Part shown: piece by piece, positions 17,001-28,545 of the stretch
Layout of the letters: the number at the start of each line of letters is the position of its first letter
How positions within the stretch are numbered: position 1 is the stretch's first letter
Assembly (NCBI RefSeq): GCF_000327385.1
Contig: NW_008707225.1
Coordinates: forward strand, 1,752,309-1,816,308
Direction of reading: 5' to 3'
DNA length: 64,000 nt
From: Lottia gigantea
Lineage: Eukaryota; Mollusca; Gastropoda; Lottiidae
Made by a program: the position numbers and the translations under genes
Notes under the pieces: generated by a model
What the model was told of the DNA's origin: nothing
What the model saw: only the letters and a program-made list of their open reading frames with translations
Databases searched by the model: none

Positions 17001-19261
17001 AAATATAAAAAAAAAGAAGTTTTATTCAATTTTCAAAGTCTTCAAAGCATTATGGTTGAAAGGTCAGGGAAAGTTATCATGAGTATCAGTTTGGTTAAAT
17101 GTGAAATTTGATAGTATGATTTTAAAGTGACTGATATGTATGTCAGTTATTTATCCTTTTCACCGCCAATTCGTAAAATGAGACCTATTTATCAATACAA
17201 TATGTATATATAGAAAATTAGTCCACAAGAAAATAAGATTTATTTGAAATTTTCTGTTTAAATTTGTGACTTAATGTTTAATATAAGGACTAATCAATGA
17301 CTCATGAAATAAAGGATGACAATACTGTCAGTAATGATTATAAAACATAACTTCAAGCCAACATCAAAAGACAAGAAAAGTTAAAAACACATTAATCTCT
17401 GTCTTTTAGCTTCCATCAACAGCAATTTAATCCTCTCTTTTCAAAACATAAACCATCTCTTATAGCATTGGAAATTAAAATATTATATCATATTAAATTT
17501 TGAATATTCAGTCAGGCATGAATAGGACAATAGGTGATGGAACAAACAGGCTTCATCAATCTTCATAATGAAAAAGTCGGATTTTTTAATTTGAAAGTTA
17601 ATAATTTATTGCTTTTTATTGTTTGCTGCTTCCCTAACATTATCAAACAACACCAAAAAAAAACCAAACTCGATTTTCTGTAAATGACTTAAATTGCGAC
17701 ATCATATAAGTATGATCAGATATTTTTGTATGCATTAGAAAGATAAACCTTGGCGCGTTGCTTTTTTTTGTTCAATTTACGGCAGTAAATCTATTTTGAC
17801 AATAAGGAGGATAACGAATATACATGAAGAATGGACTTTTACGTCTCCTTTTCTGTATTTAATTGGATTTTTTTTTAAAAAAAGAGGAACTTGCCCTAGA
17901 ATGGTTGTTTATGAACATTTTATGAAAGAAAATAAGTTGCGCATTACAACGCTTTCATTTAATTAGTGTTTCATAGCAGTATGTCCCATAGACATCAATC
18001 AACTATTATCCAAGTTTTGATCAAATGCACAAAATTTGATACTGAGCGCAGATTGTGTCTTCAAGATGAGCATTTTCATTAATCAATTGATGAGTGGTAA
18101 TTCAAATTTCAAGATAACATTTGAATTTAATTTTGAATATTTATGAATATTCATGAGCTGGATATTTAACACCTTACAGTAACCCCTGTTATCAAGATAT
18201 TCAAACTTAGTATAATATATTAGTGGCACGCGACAGGCACACGACCTGTGACAGGTGAATAGCAAAAGGTTGACATTCTTAAAAAAAGAAACTTAACACC
18301 TGTCTCGAGCCCCCAACTGAAAAAATTCAAATTGTTTTCCCTCTCCTTATGTGTGATCATAACAATAGATATTTCTCTATTGTGTATCGTTACTTCACCT
18401 CTCCAATGGATGGTCACAAGATTTAATACTTACAGGAACACCAGGCCCGTAACTACCAGTAAAATTTTATCTGAACACTTCCCCACTTTCTCTACTTCTG
18501 CGATCCACGAGCACCCATATTGCCATTCTGGATAAATTCCCACACGATATATGCAAAGGAATAATATGCAAAAAGTAATATATTTTCTTTTCCTAACCCC
18601 AGGCTTCTCTTACGGTGGCTCGTTTAGGATTTGTGCTCTTTGGGAATAGTGATTCAGTTCCTTATTTATCATCTATGTTATCTTAATTATCATTTTATAC
18701 TAAAACAAACATCATCCTCTCATCTCCATCCCATTCCCACAAAAATTGTTCAAACTCGGATTTTTTATGTCTATAAAACAGGCCTTTTGTCACAAAAAAT
18801 GCACATAAATGCATCACTGAAAACCTTTTAATAAAGTCAAATTAGAATGTGCTTTATCTATTGAAATAGTCTGTTTGCATAACATGGTAAAATACAGACT
18901 AATGTTCGTTTATTATAGAAATAGACGTTAAAAACATACGTTTAACATTGTCTTTATGTAAATAAAATTTATTAAAAACAAACATTTCATTAAGAATCGT
19001 GCAATATTCCTGTAAGACAACTAAAGACATTTACAGGAAACAAGCTGACTTTGAGAATGTCAACAAGATGTCTTCCGCTTGTCAGGATTCCAGCGTCTTA
19101 TTATAAAATCCATCCTCAAACAATCACTTTGTCTATCAGAAATTCATATACATCGAGAAACCTTTTCAAGTTAAAGTAAGTTCGCCTGCAGGTAGAACTT
19201 GTGCTAATAGACAATGGCCCAGTAGGATACTAGAATATTATTAATAACAGCATAAACAAGC
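14046..19261. other. Intergenic block left of the assembly gap
   Basis: AT-rich non-coding sequence. ORFs at 15538-15738, 15822-16112, 16358-16615 and 18083-18831 are isolated, overlap each other on both strands and have no recognisable domain. The 16358 ORF ends in a tiny tandem repeat. An island at about 14330-14720 is of ordinary complexity and could be regulatory. No RNA gene found. Confidence 0.35.
16553..16612. repeat. Short 18-bp tandem repeat
   Basis: About three copies of ACATGTATCCAAATCAAC in tandem. Read as protein it gives a repeated MYPNQH stretch, which is a by-product of the 18-bp period rather than evidence of a gene. Confidence 0.75.
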
Positions 19262-19311
19262 NNNNNNNNNNNNNNNNNNNNNNNNNNNNNNNNNNNNNNN
19301 NNNNNNNNNNN
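19262..19311. other. Assembly gap of 50 N
   Basis: Exactly 50 N, a conventional spacer of unknown real size. The right edge runs into T-rich sequence and then a 24-C and 13-A homopolymer block, which is a likely cause of the break. Confidence 0.98.
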
Positions 19312-19326
19312 TTCCCTTTTTTTTCA

Positions 19327-19329
19327 CCC

Positions 19330-19360
<31 letters not shown>

Positions 19361-19363
19361 AAA
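19327..19363. repeat. Homopolymer block C(24)A(13) beside the gap
   Basis: A run of 24 C followed by 13 A, 15 bases from the gap. Such a poly-C run is exceptional in this AT-rich sequence. It may be genuine, or a sequencing or assembly artefact at a contig end. Confidence 0.9.
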
Positions 19364-22300
19364 TCAGATGTAATTTGTATATTATTTGTTATAAATTATC
19401 TTGCATTCATAAAAATTCTAACATAATGAAATAAAATAAAATTTTACCGATTACTGAAAAATCTACAAGAAAAGTTCCCTTCTTGAAAGTTTTATGGTTT
19501 CCGGGCTGCGAAATACGGGGTAGGCTTTGCGTTTTCAACTCACAATCTAACAAAAACCAGAGAACATCACATCGGAATCTTATTGGTTTTCCAGATTTTA
19601 AAATTTCCACAAAGGGAATTTCTAACTAAGCTTAACGCCATAACGCCCATAATCTGCATATAATGCTAATAAGATTTTTCGACGGTTAAAATTCAAAATT
19701 ATTTCAAAGAGCCAACAAAGGTTTTAATCAAATTGATATTGTTCTATTATTTGTATAAAAGTGATTTGTATAAAGACCTAAAAAGAAATAATGAGACAGA
19801 TGGTCGTGTGAAATACCGATAATATTCATTTTGAAATTGCCGCTACTGAAAAATCACAAAGTTGATTGGCACGTGTATAGTTATTTATATCTTGTCGCGT
19901 GCGCGTATGTCACATGATATGTTCTTTGTTAGTGCCCGTATGACCCGAATGGTGTCTGATTTGAACGTAGTTGATATTTGTAAAAAGATAATATTCTTTT
20001 ACAATATTAAATCAATTGAATGATGAATGATTAATAGGTTTAAAATGTGTAAGAAACCAGATATGATGCCTTAATATTCACCATTTCACAGATGATATCC
20101 AATCTCTATTCTTCGAGATCAATTCATAGAAAATTTCAACTTGATTTCAAAAGCTATTCAAACATTTTCAGAATCTCGAGAATGGTAAAATAAATTAATA
20201 TAAATTCATACAACGATGTTGTTTAGATGGAAATGAAATTTAGGAAACGTATTTCAGTTTGGAAAGAGCATTAACATTTTGGACATCATGATTAGTCCGA
20301 AAAGTTGCAATCTTTTATCTTCAGATGCTTTATGGTGATTTCAATTTACCAAGCTAATGTGTAATAACACCCTTGATATTGTTTTCAGTCCAAAGGTTTA
20401 TAATTCTAATATTAATTTCGACATCATTTAATTATTAACGATGAGGGCTTTTTTCAAATGTCAAAGGAAATGGCGAAACTGTAATATGAAGACTTGTGCG
20501 GCACTTCACTCTGTAAAAACACATAAAATACAAAGAAAAATGTCGGTATTGGGTTTCACCAAGGATCGCACTTGTCTCCATATGTTTTCGTTTGGTTGGC
20601 AAATGTTAATCCTGTAATTTCGTTATGACATTCAAAGTGATATTAATGAAATCTGTCGATGTGCTCTCATCTAAATTATTATATTATTTCACATATTATT
20701 GGCGTCTTTCGGTAGAATTATCAATTAACCATAATGTTTTCTCATATTTCTTGTTGAAATCATTATATCTCTAAGGATGATTCAAGATAGTCGCCTTATA
20801 ATTTTTGACAAAAGAGAGTGATAAAGCCTGACAAAACTGGTTATTTTTTTGTTCTGCTTTTATTTCCAATATTAAAATGCAAAATTTACTTTCCTTTTTC
20901 ATTATTAGATTGCATGCAATAGTAAATCAAAAGGAAAAAATAAGCAGATTTGCTTATCATTTGAGACATTGGAATTGGACAAATTATAATTTGCATATTG
21001 ATAGTTTGCTTTCTTGATTTGCCTACCTGTGTAAAATCATGAATAAAGGGATTATTATGTTACTATCCCCATGAGGTTATTCTCTGAGGTCAAGGGTCAC
21101 CTGAAGTTTGGTGATTATCGGGTTGTTGTCTGAAATGTTAGTAGACAGATAACATGACATTATTATTATTCTTCCTTTAAACTTTAATCTTTAACCAAAA
21201 TACATTTAGCTCGGGGGCTCTGTCAAGGCATTATTTTCGACACGCGACTATCATTGAATGATCCGACGATGCGTGAAACTGGCAATCGATTAAAAAGAAA
21301 AAGAAAAGACGCGAACCCTTTAAAGATTTGTTGAGGGTACCTGAATTTTTCAGAGACAGATGGTGAAATATGAATGATGGCTTATTATCGACAACCCATT
21401 AGGGACCACTCATTACAAATTTCTTTGTAAAATGCCAGCGTAGATTGGGGCGTTTAATTTCCAGTGAAAACGTTTACTGTTCAGAAATCTACGTCTAGGG
21501 AATTTAAAATAACAATTGCTTTTATTCTGTTGAACTGGGAAATTAATGCCTTATCAGAATAATTAGTTAATTAAAAATCACATGAAAGATTGGTTTATTA
21601 CATATTATCTTTTTTATTGGTAACTTTAAAGAGAACCTTTCTTTGAATGTCGAAATTGTGCAATATTTTAACGTTTTCTTGCGAATTTCGCCATATTGTT
21701 AACCTTTTAGCCAAACAAATTGGAATTCAATAATTGTGTTTGTTACAGTGTTTTGCAATTTTTAATTCATCTACCGCGCTGTCGACTTTTTTTTTTTTAC
21801 AGAACATTGACATGTTACACTTGTCTTGCAAATCTTTACTTCCGGTTCTCTGGTTCTGAAGATCGAGAACTGAAATAATATATTTGACTTTGAAGTTCTT
21901 AAACGGAACTGAATAGACTGTGTAATGAATGTACATTTGTGCATGTAAATGCTTGAAACAATGTAAACGTTCTCAGCAAGGTATCTGCCATTATAACATG
22001 GACATGTCAACAGTAACCACTTGTAACCTCGAGTGTTCTAGCAATGGATGAGACTTGGTGAGAAGGTAACCTGTTAAATAAAGAAAGGTTATTGTGAAGG
22101 AGACAGATTCGATGATTTATTTGAGTAGTTGATGAGGTTGAATAAAATAATCTCTAAACGAGAACACCTTACAATCATCCTTAATACCTATACAACAATA
22201 GCTACTGGTGTCATTGTCAATCCGGCACGCGACAAACTCTCGCCAGTTCACTGATGCGTGCGCTTCATCACAATAAAGACCGGGAAATTTGAATTTATTC

Positions 22301-22821
22301 GGAAGGTGGTTCGTAGTTTAGAAGCAGATGTTTGTAAATCAAACATTCCCTTACAATTCTCAATTCATTTTCAGTAAATACATGAAACAAGAAGACAATG
22401 GACTTTTCTACTATAATGGCCAATAAGTCATCAATAGTTCAACCATCTTTAATTATATTCAAAATATAGAAATCTGTCACCGGCCTTCGTGGGAAAATTG
22501 TTTTGGAGGGAATATGAATATTTTCAAATATTCTAGTTTTGTGTACAACGCAGCCAAAAGCCGCTTGTTTTTTTTTCTACATATCATTTTTTAAAATAAT
22601 ATTCATAAGTAGAAGTAAATTATCTTACTTACTTAATTTTAGTAGTCGAGTGTACTATAACTTTGTAAAATGCTGAGAAATTTCTAAATTTTTGTGTGCA
22701 AAATTTATTTGTTATATGTAAGAAAAAATGTCATTTATGTTAACTGAACCAAAAAAAGGGGGTTGCTAGATTCTTAAGAATTCGTTAAAATTTATTTGAA
22801 TGATTGTAATATTAAATCATA
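19364..22821. other. Intergenic block right of the assembly gap
   Basis: No confident gene. A minus-strand ORF at 19407-19610 and overlapping minus ORFs at 21727-22010 have no recognisable family. More complex islands at about 21190-21500 and 22190-22330 contain CpG-containing words unusual for this background and could be conserved non-coding elements. That is an untested guess. Confidence 0.35.
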
Positions 22822-23194
22822 TTAAAGTGATACTATAAAGTCTTAGAATTAACATAAAATTTAAGAATTTTAAACTTGGCGAATAATAGCCAGTAGATAT
22901 ACCTGGTGTCATAAATAACATAACAGGATCCTTATATAATCCGATAAATCTAAAAAACTTACTAATTATCCATAAATATGCAATTTACTATTCAAAAACG
23001 CTTAATATCAAGATTAAGCGTTTTTCAATAATTATACTTAGTTTTATGAATTTTCCAATTTTCTAGATTTTACAGGGATTCTGCTGTAACTTTATGACAC
23101 CAGGTAAGCTAACTGATGAATATAGACTAACATTGACCTTTTCGAGAACTTAGATTTTATATGAAATTCATTTCAAGACGTAGTATCACTTTAA
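22822..23194 (+). mobile_element. Foldback MITE, copy 1, TTAA-flanked
   Basis: Element of 373 bp including flanking TTAA at 22822-22825 and 23191-23194, with terminal inverted repeats AGTGATAC / GTATCACT. The whole element is an imperfect palindrome. Both arms carry ACCTGGTGTCATAAA-like and GGATCC/GAATCC-like blocks, meeting at a central perfect 13-bp stem AAAAACGCTTAAT / ATTAAGCGTTTTT. No ORF. A homologous copy lies in inverted orientation at 58996-59348. TTAA flanks suggest piggyBac-type mobilisation, but TA duplication within the same bases cannot be excluded. Confidence 0.85.
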
Positions 23195-25048
23195 GAATTT
23201 TTTCCCTTTCACTTTTTCACTAATTTTTACCTGAAAGACATCAATTAAATGAAAAGTAAATGGCTGAATTTAAACAAAATCATATGAACAACCACTTGTT
23301 GGCTATTTTCCAAAGTTACTCTTATTATTTCACAATCTAATTCAATGATTTCTAGAAAATCAAAATGTGAAATATTTATGGTATTATCAATCATATTTTA
23401 AATCGACAGTTCCACTATTAATAGCAGATTTTGACACCTAAAAACTCTATTGTAGGAAATCTCTATTGTTTCTTAAACATACAAGCAAGTTAATTATAAT
23501 CATTATTAATAATTAATTATAGACAGGGTGCATACAAAATAGGAATAATGTACCAAAATTCCCATGAACTTAAACACATCTGCCTCTGAATTTCATGTGC
23601 AGAAATGTTTCCAGCTGCCCAGATTTGATGATTTGAAAGTGGCGCGTGCGATGCTGATTGGTTCTAAAGTTCTGATTGTTTGTGCTTTATGATCTATAAC
23701 AATAGTAGGATGTTTAGAAATTTTCAAAATTTAATTCAAGGTTTGGCTATCGCTATGTTTTAAAATATGACAATACCATGACATCTGCACATGCTTATTA
23801 TTCTGATTTCTCATCCTATTGTTTAGCGGAAATGATAATAAGATTTTTTTTCAATTGAACAAAATATATCTTATTAACATCATGTATAATTTTACACTTC
23901 ACATGTTTATGGTCATGGTAAATTAGATTCATATTCATACAAATTTGAGTTCAATAAAAGAAGGTATAGATTTACAGCATTGTTTCGACCAAATTTCAAA
24001 GGAAATCCACATTAGTTATTAATATAATTAAATTTTGGTGACGTTTTTATGTGATGGTGACATTTTGTGATATTAAATCATAATAACTTGCCGTGTCATT
24101 TGGTTCCAACGTTTTAAACTGTACAAAATAATTTTATAACTTTTTTGAATCAATCTACTTACCAATATCACAATTTTAACGTGTGACTAATTTTGTTATT
24201 TTTCATGATTTAATTTTCTATAAGGTGAATCGGTAACTTGTATTTTGATATTTAAACTTTCCACTTCCACATTTTTGTTCTGTTGTGTTACTGTGATTTA
24301 AAATTTTGTGTGTACCTGCCGAGAATTTAATTTATTCTGAACTTAACATTTCCAATTTTCCAAATTTACAATTTTTACATGAATGGTCATATATATTTCA
24401 GTAGATTTATACAGCCATTCTAACTCAATCACAATACTTCCACACACCATCATTTTACTCTAAATTTGCTTTATGATTAGCTCGGCCTCGTCAACTTGAT
24501 TACCATCAATTTTCTACTAAAACAATCCAAATTCTCATAATGTCCAGTTCCCTTAGGGTAATTAGGTTATTTTTTACAAATCAAACATGGCCTAATCAAA
24601 TAGCAACACGTGATAGATCTTCTCTCTTCTCATTTCACAGACACGTGTCTTCTGAACGTTTGGACACTCATTGGCATCTGATCATGGAAATTGGTTGTGA
24701 TTCCTGTTAATATTTAATGAATCGGAATTCTTTCCCACGAGAACTTCCGAAAGTTGCTCCCAAGACATTCTTGCAATCGACACGAAATGGCCTCAAATAT
24801 TTTCACTTGGAAGAAATTTAATTCAATTGTGTTTGGTTGCATATTAAAGAGTGAATGTTAAACACTTGTTAATTAAATGAAGTAGAAGAAGAGAGGAGAT
24901 GGGGTGATTGAGTTGTAATTATTGAAGGTCGTGAGAAACATCCCCAGATCAAATACCCTTACACAATAACATTGTCACATTATACCAGATTATAGCTAGT
25001 TTAATATTATACTATCATCTTCTATCAATATCAACTCCTACTAATTAC
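23195..25048. other. Intergenic, nothing coding recognised
   Basis: AT-rich. One island at about 24570-24830 is of ordinary complexity and holds two CACGTG E-boxes within 40 bp (about 24607 and 24643). No RNA gene or domain-bearing ORF. Confidence 0.35.
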
Positions 25049-25139
25049 CATGTAAGGTGCTGTTCCCATGACCCTGCTTAGGATCATTACAGGCTCTATT
25101 GTCTTCACGACAAGAAATATCCATATCATTGTCAGATTC
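25049..25139 (-). other. Orphan exon candidate, gene unknown
   Basis: On the minus strand a strong acceptor (T-rich tract then CTCGGGCAG) opens a 91-nt open frame that closes at a donor CATG|GTAATT. Translation in the open phase gives 30 residues starting ESDNDMDISCREDNRAC and ending HGNSTLH. The composition (acidic, Asn, Gly, few AT-driven residues) looks coding rather than random. I do not recognise the family and found no certain neighbouring exon. It may be one exon of a long-intron gene on the minus strand, or a chance match. Confidence 0.35.
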
Positions 25140-27284
25140 CTGCCCGAGAAAAAACTTCGCAATATTACAGACATATTATAAACAGACTTCGAATGCTTCA
25201 AAGACAAATAAACAGAAACGTGGTCAGAAAATTTTCTGATCACTAATTTAAAAGCGCGGGTCTACATCGTCTCCTACCAGTATAGGTATACGTACATCAG
25301 TGCAATAATTGAAAGTCTGACCAAAAATGCATAAAAAAATCAAAATTGAATAGATGAAAATAGAACTGAGTGAAAGATATGCAAATGTAAAAATGAATTT
25401 GTGGTCATGTAATATGTTACATGGATCTATTTCATATTAATACCATCCTTTCATAATTCACATATAAAACATTTGGAACATTATATTATAATAGCCTATG
25501 CCATCTTCCATATCTTAATTAGAAACAAATAATTTGAATAATACGTAATATCAATAAATTCAATTGAGCACGTGTTTGAATTTTTATCATGCCATTTTAA
25601 GCTCTAAAATATAATAACTATCATTTGAAACTGAAGATCAAAGACAATATGTTGCATAACCATAACACAACTAAATATCATACATCTTTGATAATTACAT
25701 TGTTAATTAATAACTATCTCTCATAATTTTTATACAAAGCTATATATATGCATATATTATACAATAACCGCCTTTAAGACTCCTTCAGAGAAACATGGTA
25801 TACTTACAAGTGTATATTGGTGAAGTGGAATTTTTCGATATTTTGATGAACAGTATTCGAGTCATTACCCCTGATATAGCTTATATTCAATAAAATGACT
25901 ACTCGTAAGAGGGTCATATGTTTGACTTTTTAATGCTTTTTGTCCGATGTATATTGCTGCTATCTGTGATTTTTTTTGGCGATATTATGAGGAGTCACTA
26001 TGTGTTTTTGACTTTCTGGACGATTGTAAAGAGCAAAGATAGCAATAAATATACTCTGATAATGACAACCTATAGGAAGATATACGTAAAGGGAATTAAT
26101 ATATGTATATATGCAAAAACTGAAATATCCATTGTCATTTATAGTGTTAAACGAGAATGGTTGGAAATGGACAGCAAAGAAAGTTGGTACCAATAACGGC
26201 TATCACCAGAAGTTCTCTGTTTGTAACTAATTAATTGTTGAACTAATGACACCACTTGTAATCATATCCTACTAATTGTAATTAGAAACATTCTTCATTA
26301 CACTGAGCCCATACACCACTGATTCCTCTACCATTACAATCTCTGATAATCATAAGATTTTCATGCACACTTTTACTAAAGGCATGCTAATTAAAGTCTT
26401 ATAGAATAAATTAAGTTTGGAATGAAAGACAATTGTTAGTATAGCCTCGATGGAATTGGGCTATTGACACAGACCACAGTTCACAGAATACAATATCTGA
26501 TGCTGAAATAATAGAATTCAATGAAGAGAATGATTCTTTCAATGAACAGGAATAATCTTTCTTCATTATTGATTGACACGGGGCTTATTGTCAAGTTGTT
26601 TGGTGAGACGTCGTTCAAAACGTCCACTTCCTATAACGAATGCCCATTAACAGCGGTCAGTTTCAGTTAACACAGCTTCCGAATTACAATAGGAAATTGG
26701 CTATTGTTTATGGGAATTGACAATGTGTAGAGTTGATTTTGGTATCATCGTGGATTGATCAGTTATGTAGTGGAAGTCACAAGTGTCAAGGGAACAGCAA
26801 TGACAATAATTACACTATTTGTGCCAATTTAACAATAAATTTCATGTATAATTATAATGGAATGTAATCATGAAATAAGATTTGTATTAATGCAGGTGTC
26901 CGTTTAGTGATTTATCTTTATTTTGACATCACCTAATATACAATTAAATAGGAGCAAATGGTTGAAATTGATATCTAATATTACTCGTTAAAATGTCTGA
27001 AGTCAATAGATTATGTGACAGTTGAAGTCATATATCCACCATGTTGCACCCAACCTATATTTTCCTAGTCATATTAAACTTATGCACTGGTACAAGGCAT
27101 TTCAAAGGAATCACTGTGATTCTCATCCAATGTAATGAGTCTTACCTACCCTTTTGATACAGTTATTCGTCTGTACGTTATGTGTTACTGATTTGTCTAT
27201 TTTGTTACACACAGTGAAGCTTAAAGTGTTAATGTGATTATAACATTAATATCTAGGAAAATATATATAGATATCACTAATCAA
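25140..27284. other. Intergenic, nothing recognised
   Basis: AT-rich sequence. Overlapping ORFs on both strands at about 25918-26196 shadow each other and have no known motif. A somewhat more complex stretch at about 26570-26720 is unexplained. Confidence 0.35.
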
Positions 27285-28545
27285 AATGATATAAAAAGTA
27301 CCTTCACTTTTCTAGTGAGAATAATATATAAAGTAACATTGACTTATCTAGTTAGTTATCAAAAAAATATTTCATATAAGATTGACTTCAAGTGATCAGA
27401 ATAATATGGAAAGTAACATTCACTTTCCAGTGGGTTATTAGCATAATATATAAAGTAACATTCAGTTATCTGGTGGGTTACTTAAATGATATGTAATGTA
27501 ACATTCACTGATGTAGGGAATTATCAGAATAATATGTAAAGTAACATTCAGTTATCTTGTGGGTTATCAGAATAATATGTAAAGTAACATTCAGTTATCT
27601 AATGAGTTATCAGTATAGTAACATTCAGTTATCTAGTGAGTTATCAGAATAATATGTAAAGTAACATTCAGTTATCTAGTGAGTTATCAGAATAATATGT
27701 AAAGTAACATTAAGTTATCTAGTGAGTTATCAGAATAATATGTAAAGTAACATTCAGTTATCTAGTGAGTTATCAGAATAATATGTAAAGTAACATTCAG
27801 GTATCTAGTGAGTTATCAGAATAATATGTAAAGTAACATTCAGTTATCTAGTGAGTTATCAGAATAATATGTAAAGTAACATTCAGTTATCTAGTGAGTT
27901 ATCAGAATAATATGTAAAGTAACATTCAGTTATCTAGTGAGTTATCAGAATAATATGTAAAGTAACATCCAGTTATCTAGTGAGATACCAGAATAATAGA
28001 AAATGTAACATTGACTTATTAATTTAGTTATACTTATTCTGTATTTAGTTACCAGAATAATATTTAATATAACGTTGACTTTTCTAGCGAGTTATCAGAA
28101 TAATAATATAAAGTAACATTCACTTATCTAATGAGTTATCAGAATTATAAAGTAACATTCACTTATCTAGTGAGTCTTCTGAATAATCATCCTAGTAACA
28201 TTATGTTATCTAGTGGGTTATCAGAATAACATATAAAGTAACATTCACTTATCTAGTGAGTTTTCAGAATTCATTCAGATAACCAGTGAATTATCAAAAA
28301 TATATATAAAATAACATGCAGTTATCTAATGAGTTATCCGAATAATATATAAGGTATCATTATCTTATCTAGTGAGTTATCAGAATAAAATAAAGTAACA
28401 TTCACTTATCTAATGAGTTTTCAGAAGTCATTCAGTTAACTGGTGAAATATCAAAAATATTCAATATAAAGTAACACTCAGTTATCTAAAGAGTTATCAG
28501 AATAATATGTAATTTACCCTTCAACTATCAGAATAATATACAAAA
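27285..28545. repeat. 43-bp minisatellite array
   Basis: About 28 units built on GTAACATTCAGTTATCTAGT then GAGTTATCAGAATAATATGT and AAA, period 43 bp. A near-identical core lies at about 27520-27980. Both flanks contain diverged, shortened units, as expected when homogenisation is strongest in the centre. Not a multiple of three and full of stops, so not coding. Confidence 0.92.

Noticed and set aside
27285-28545. Regular 43-bp array considered as a CRISPR array
   Set aside because: Units are contiguous repeats without unique spacers, in an animal genome.
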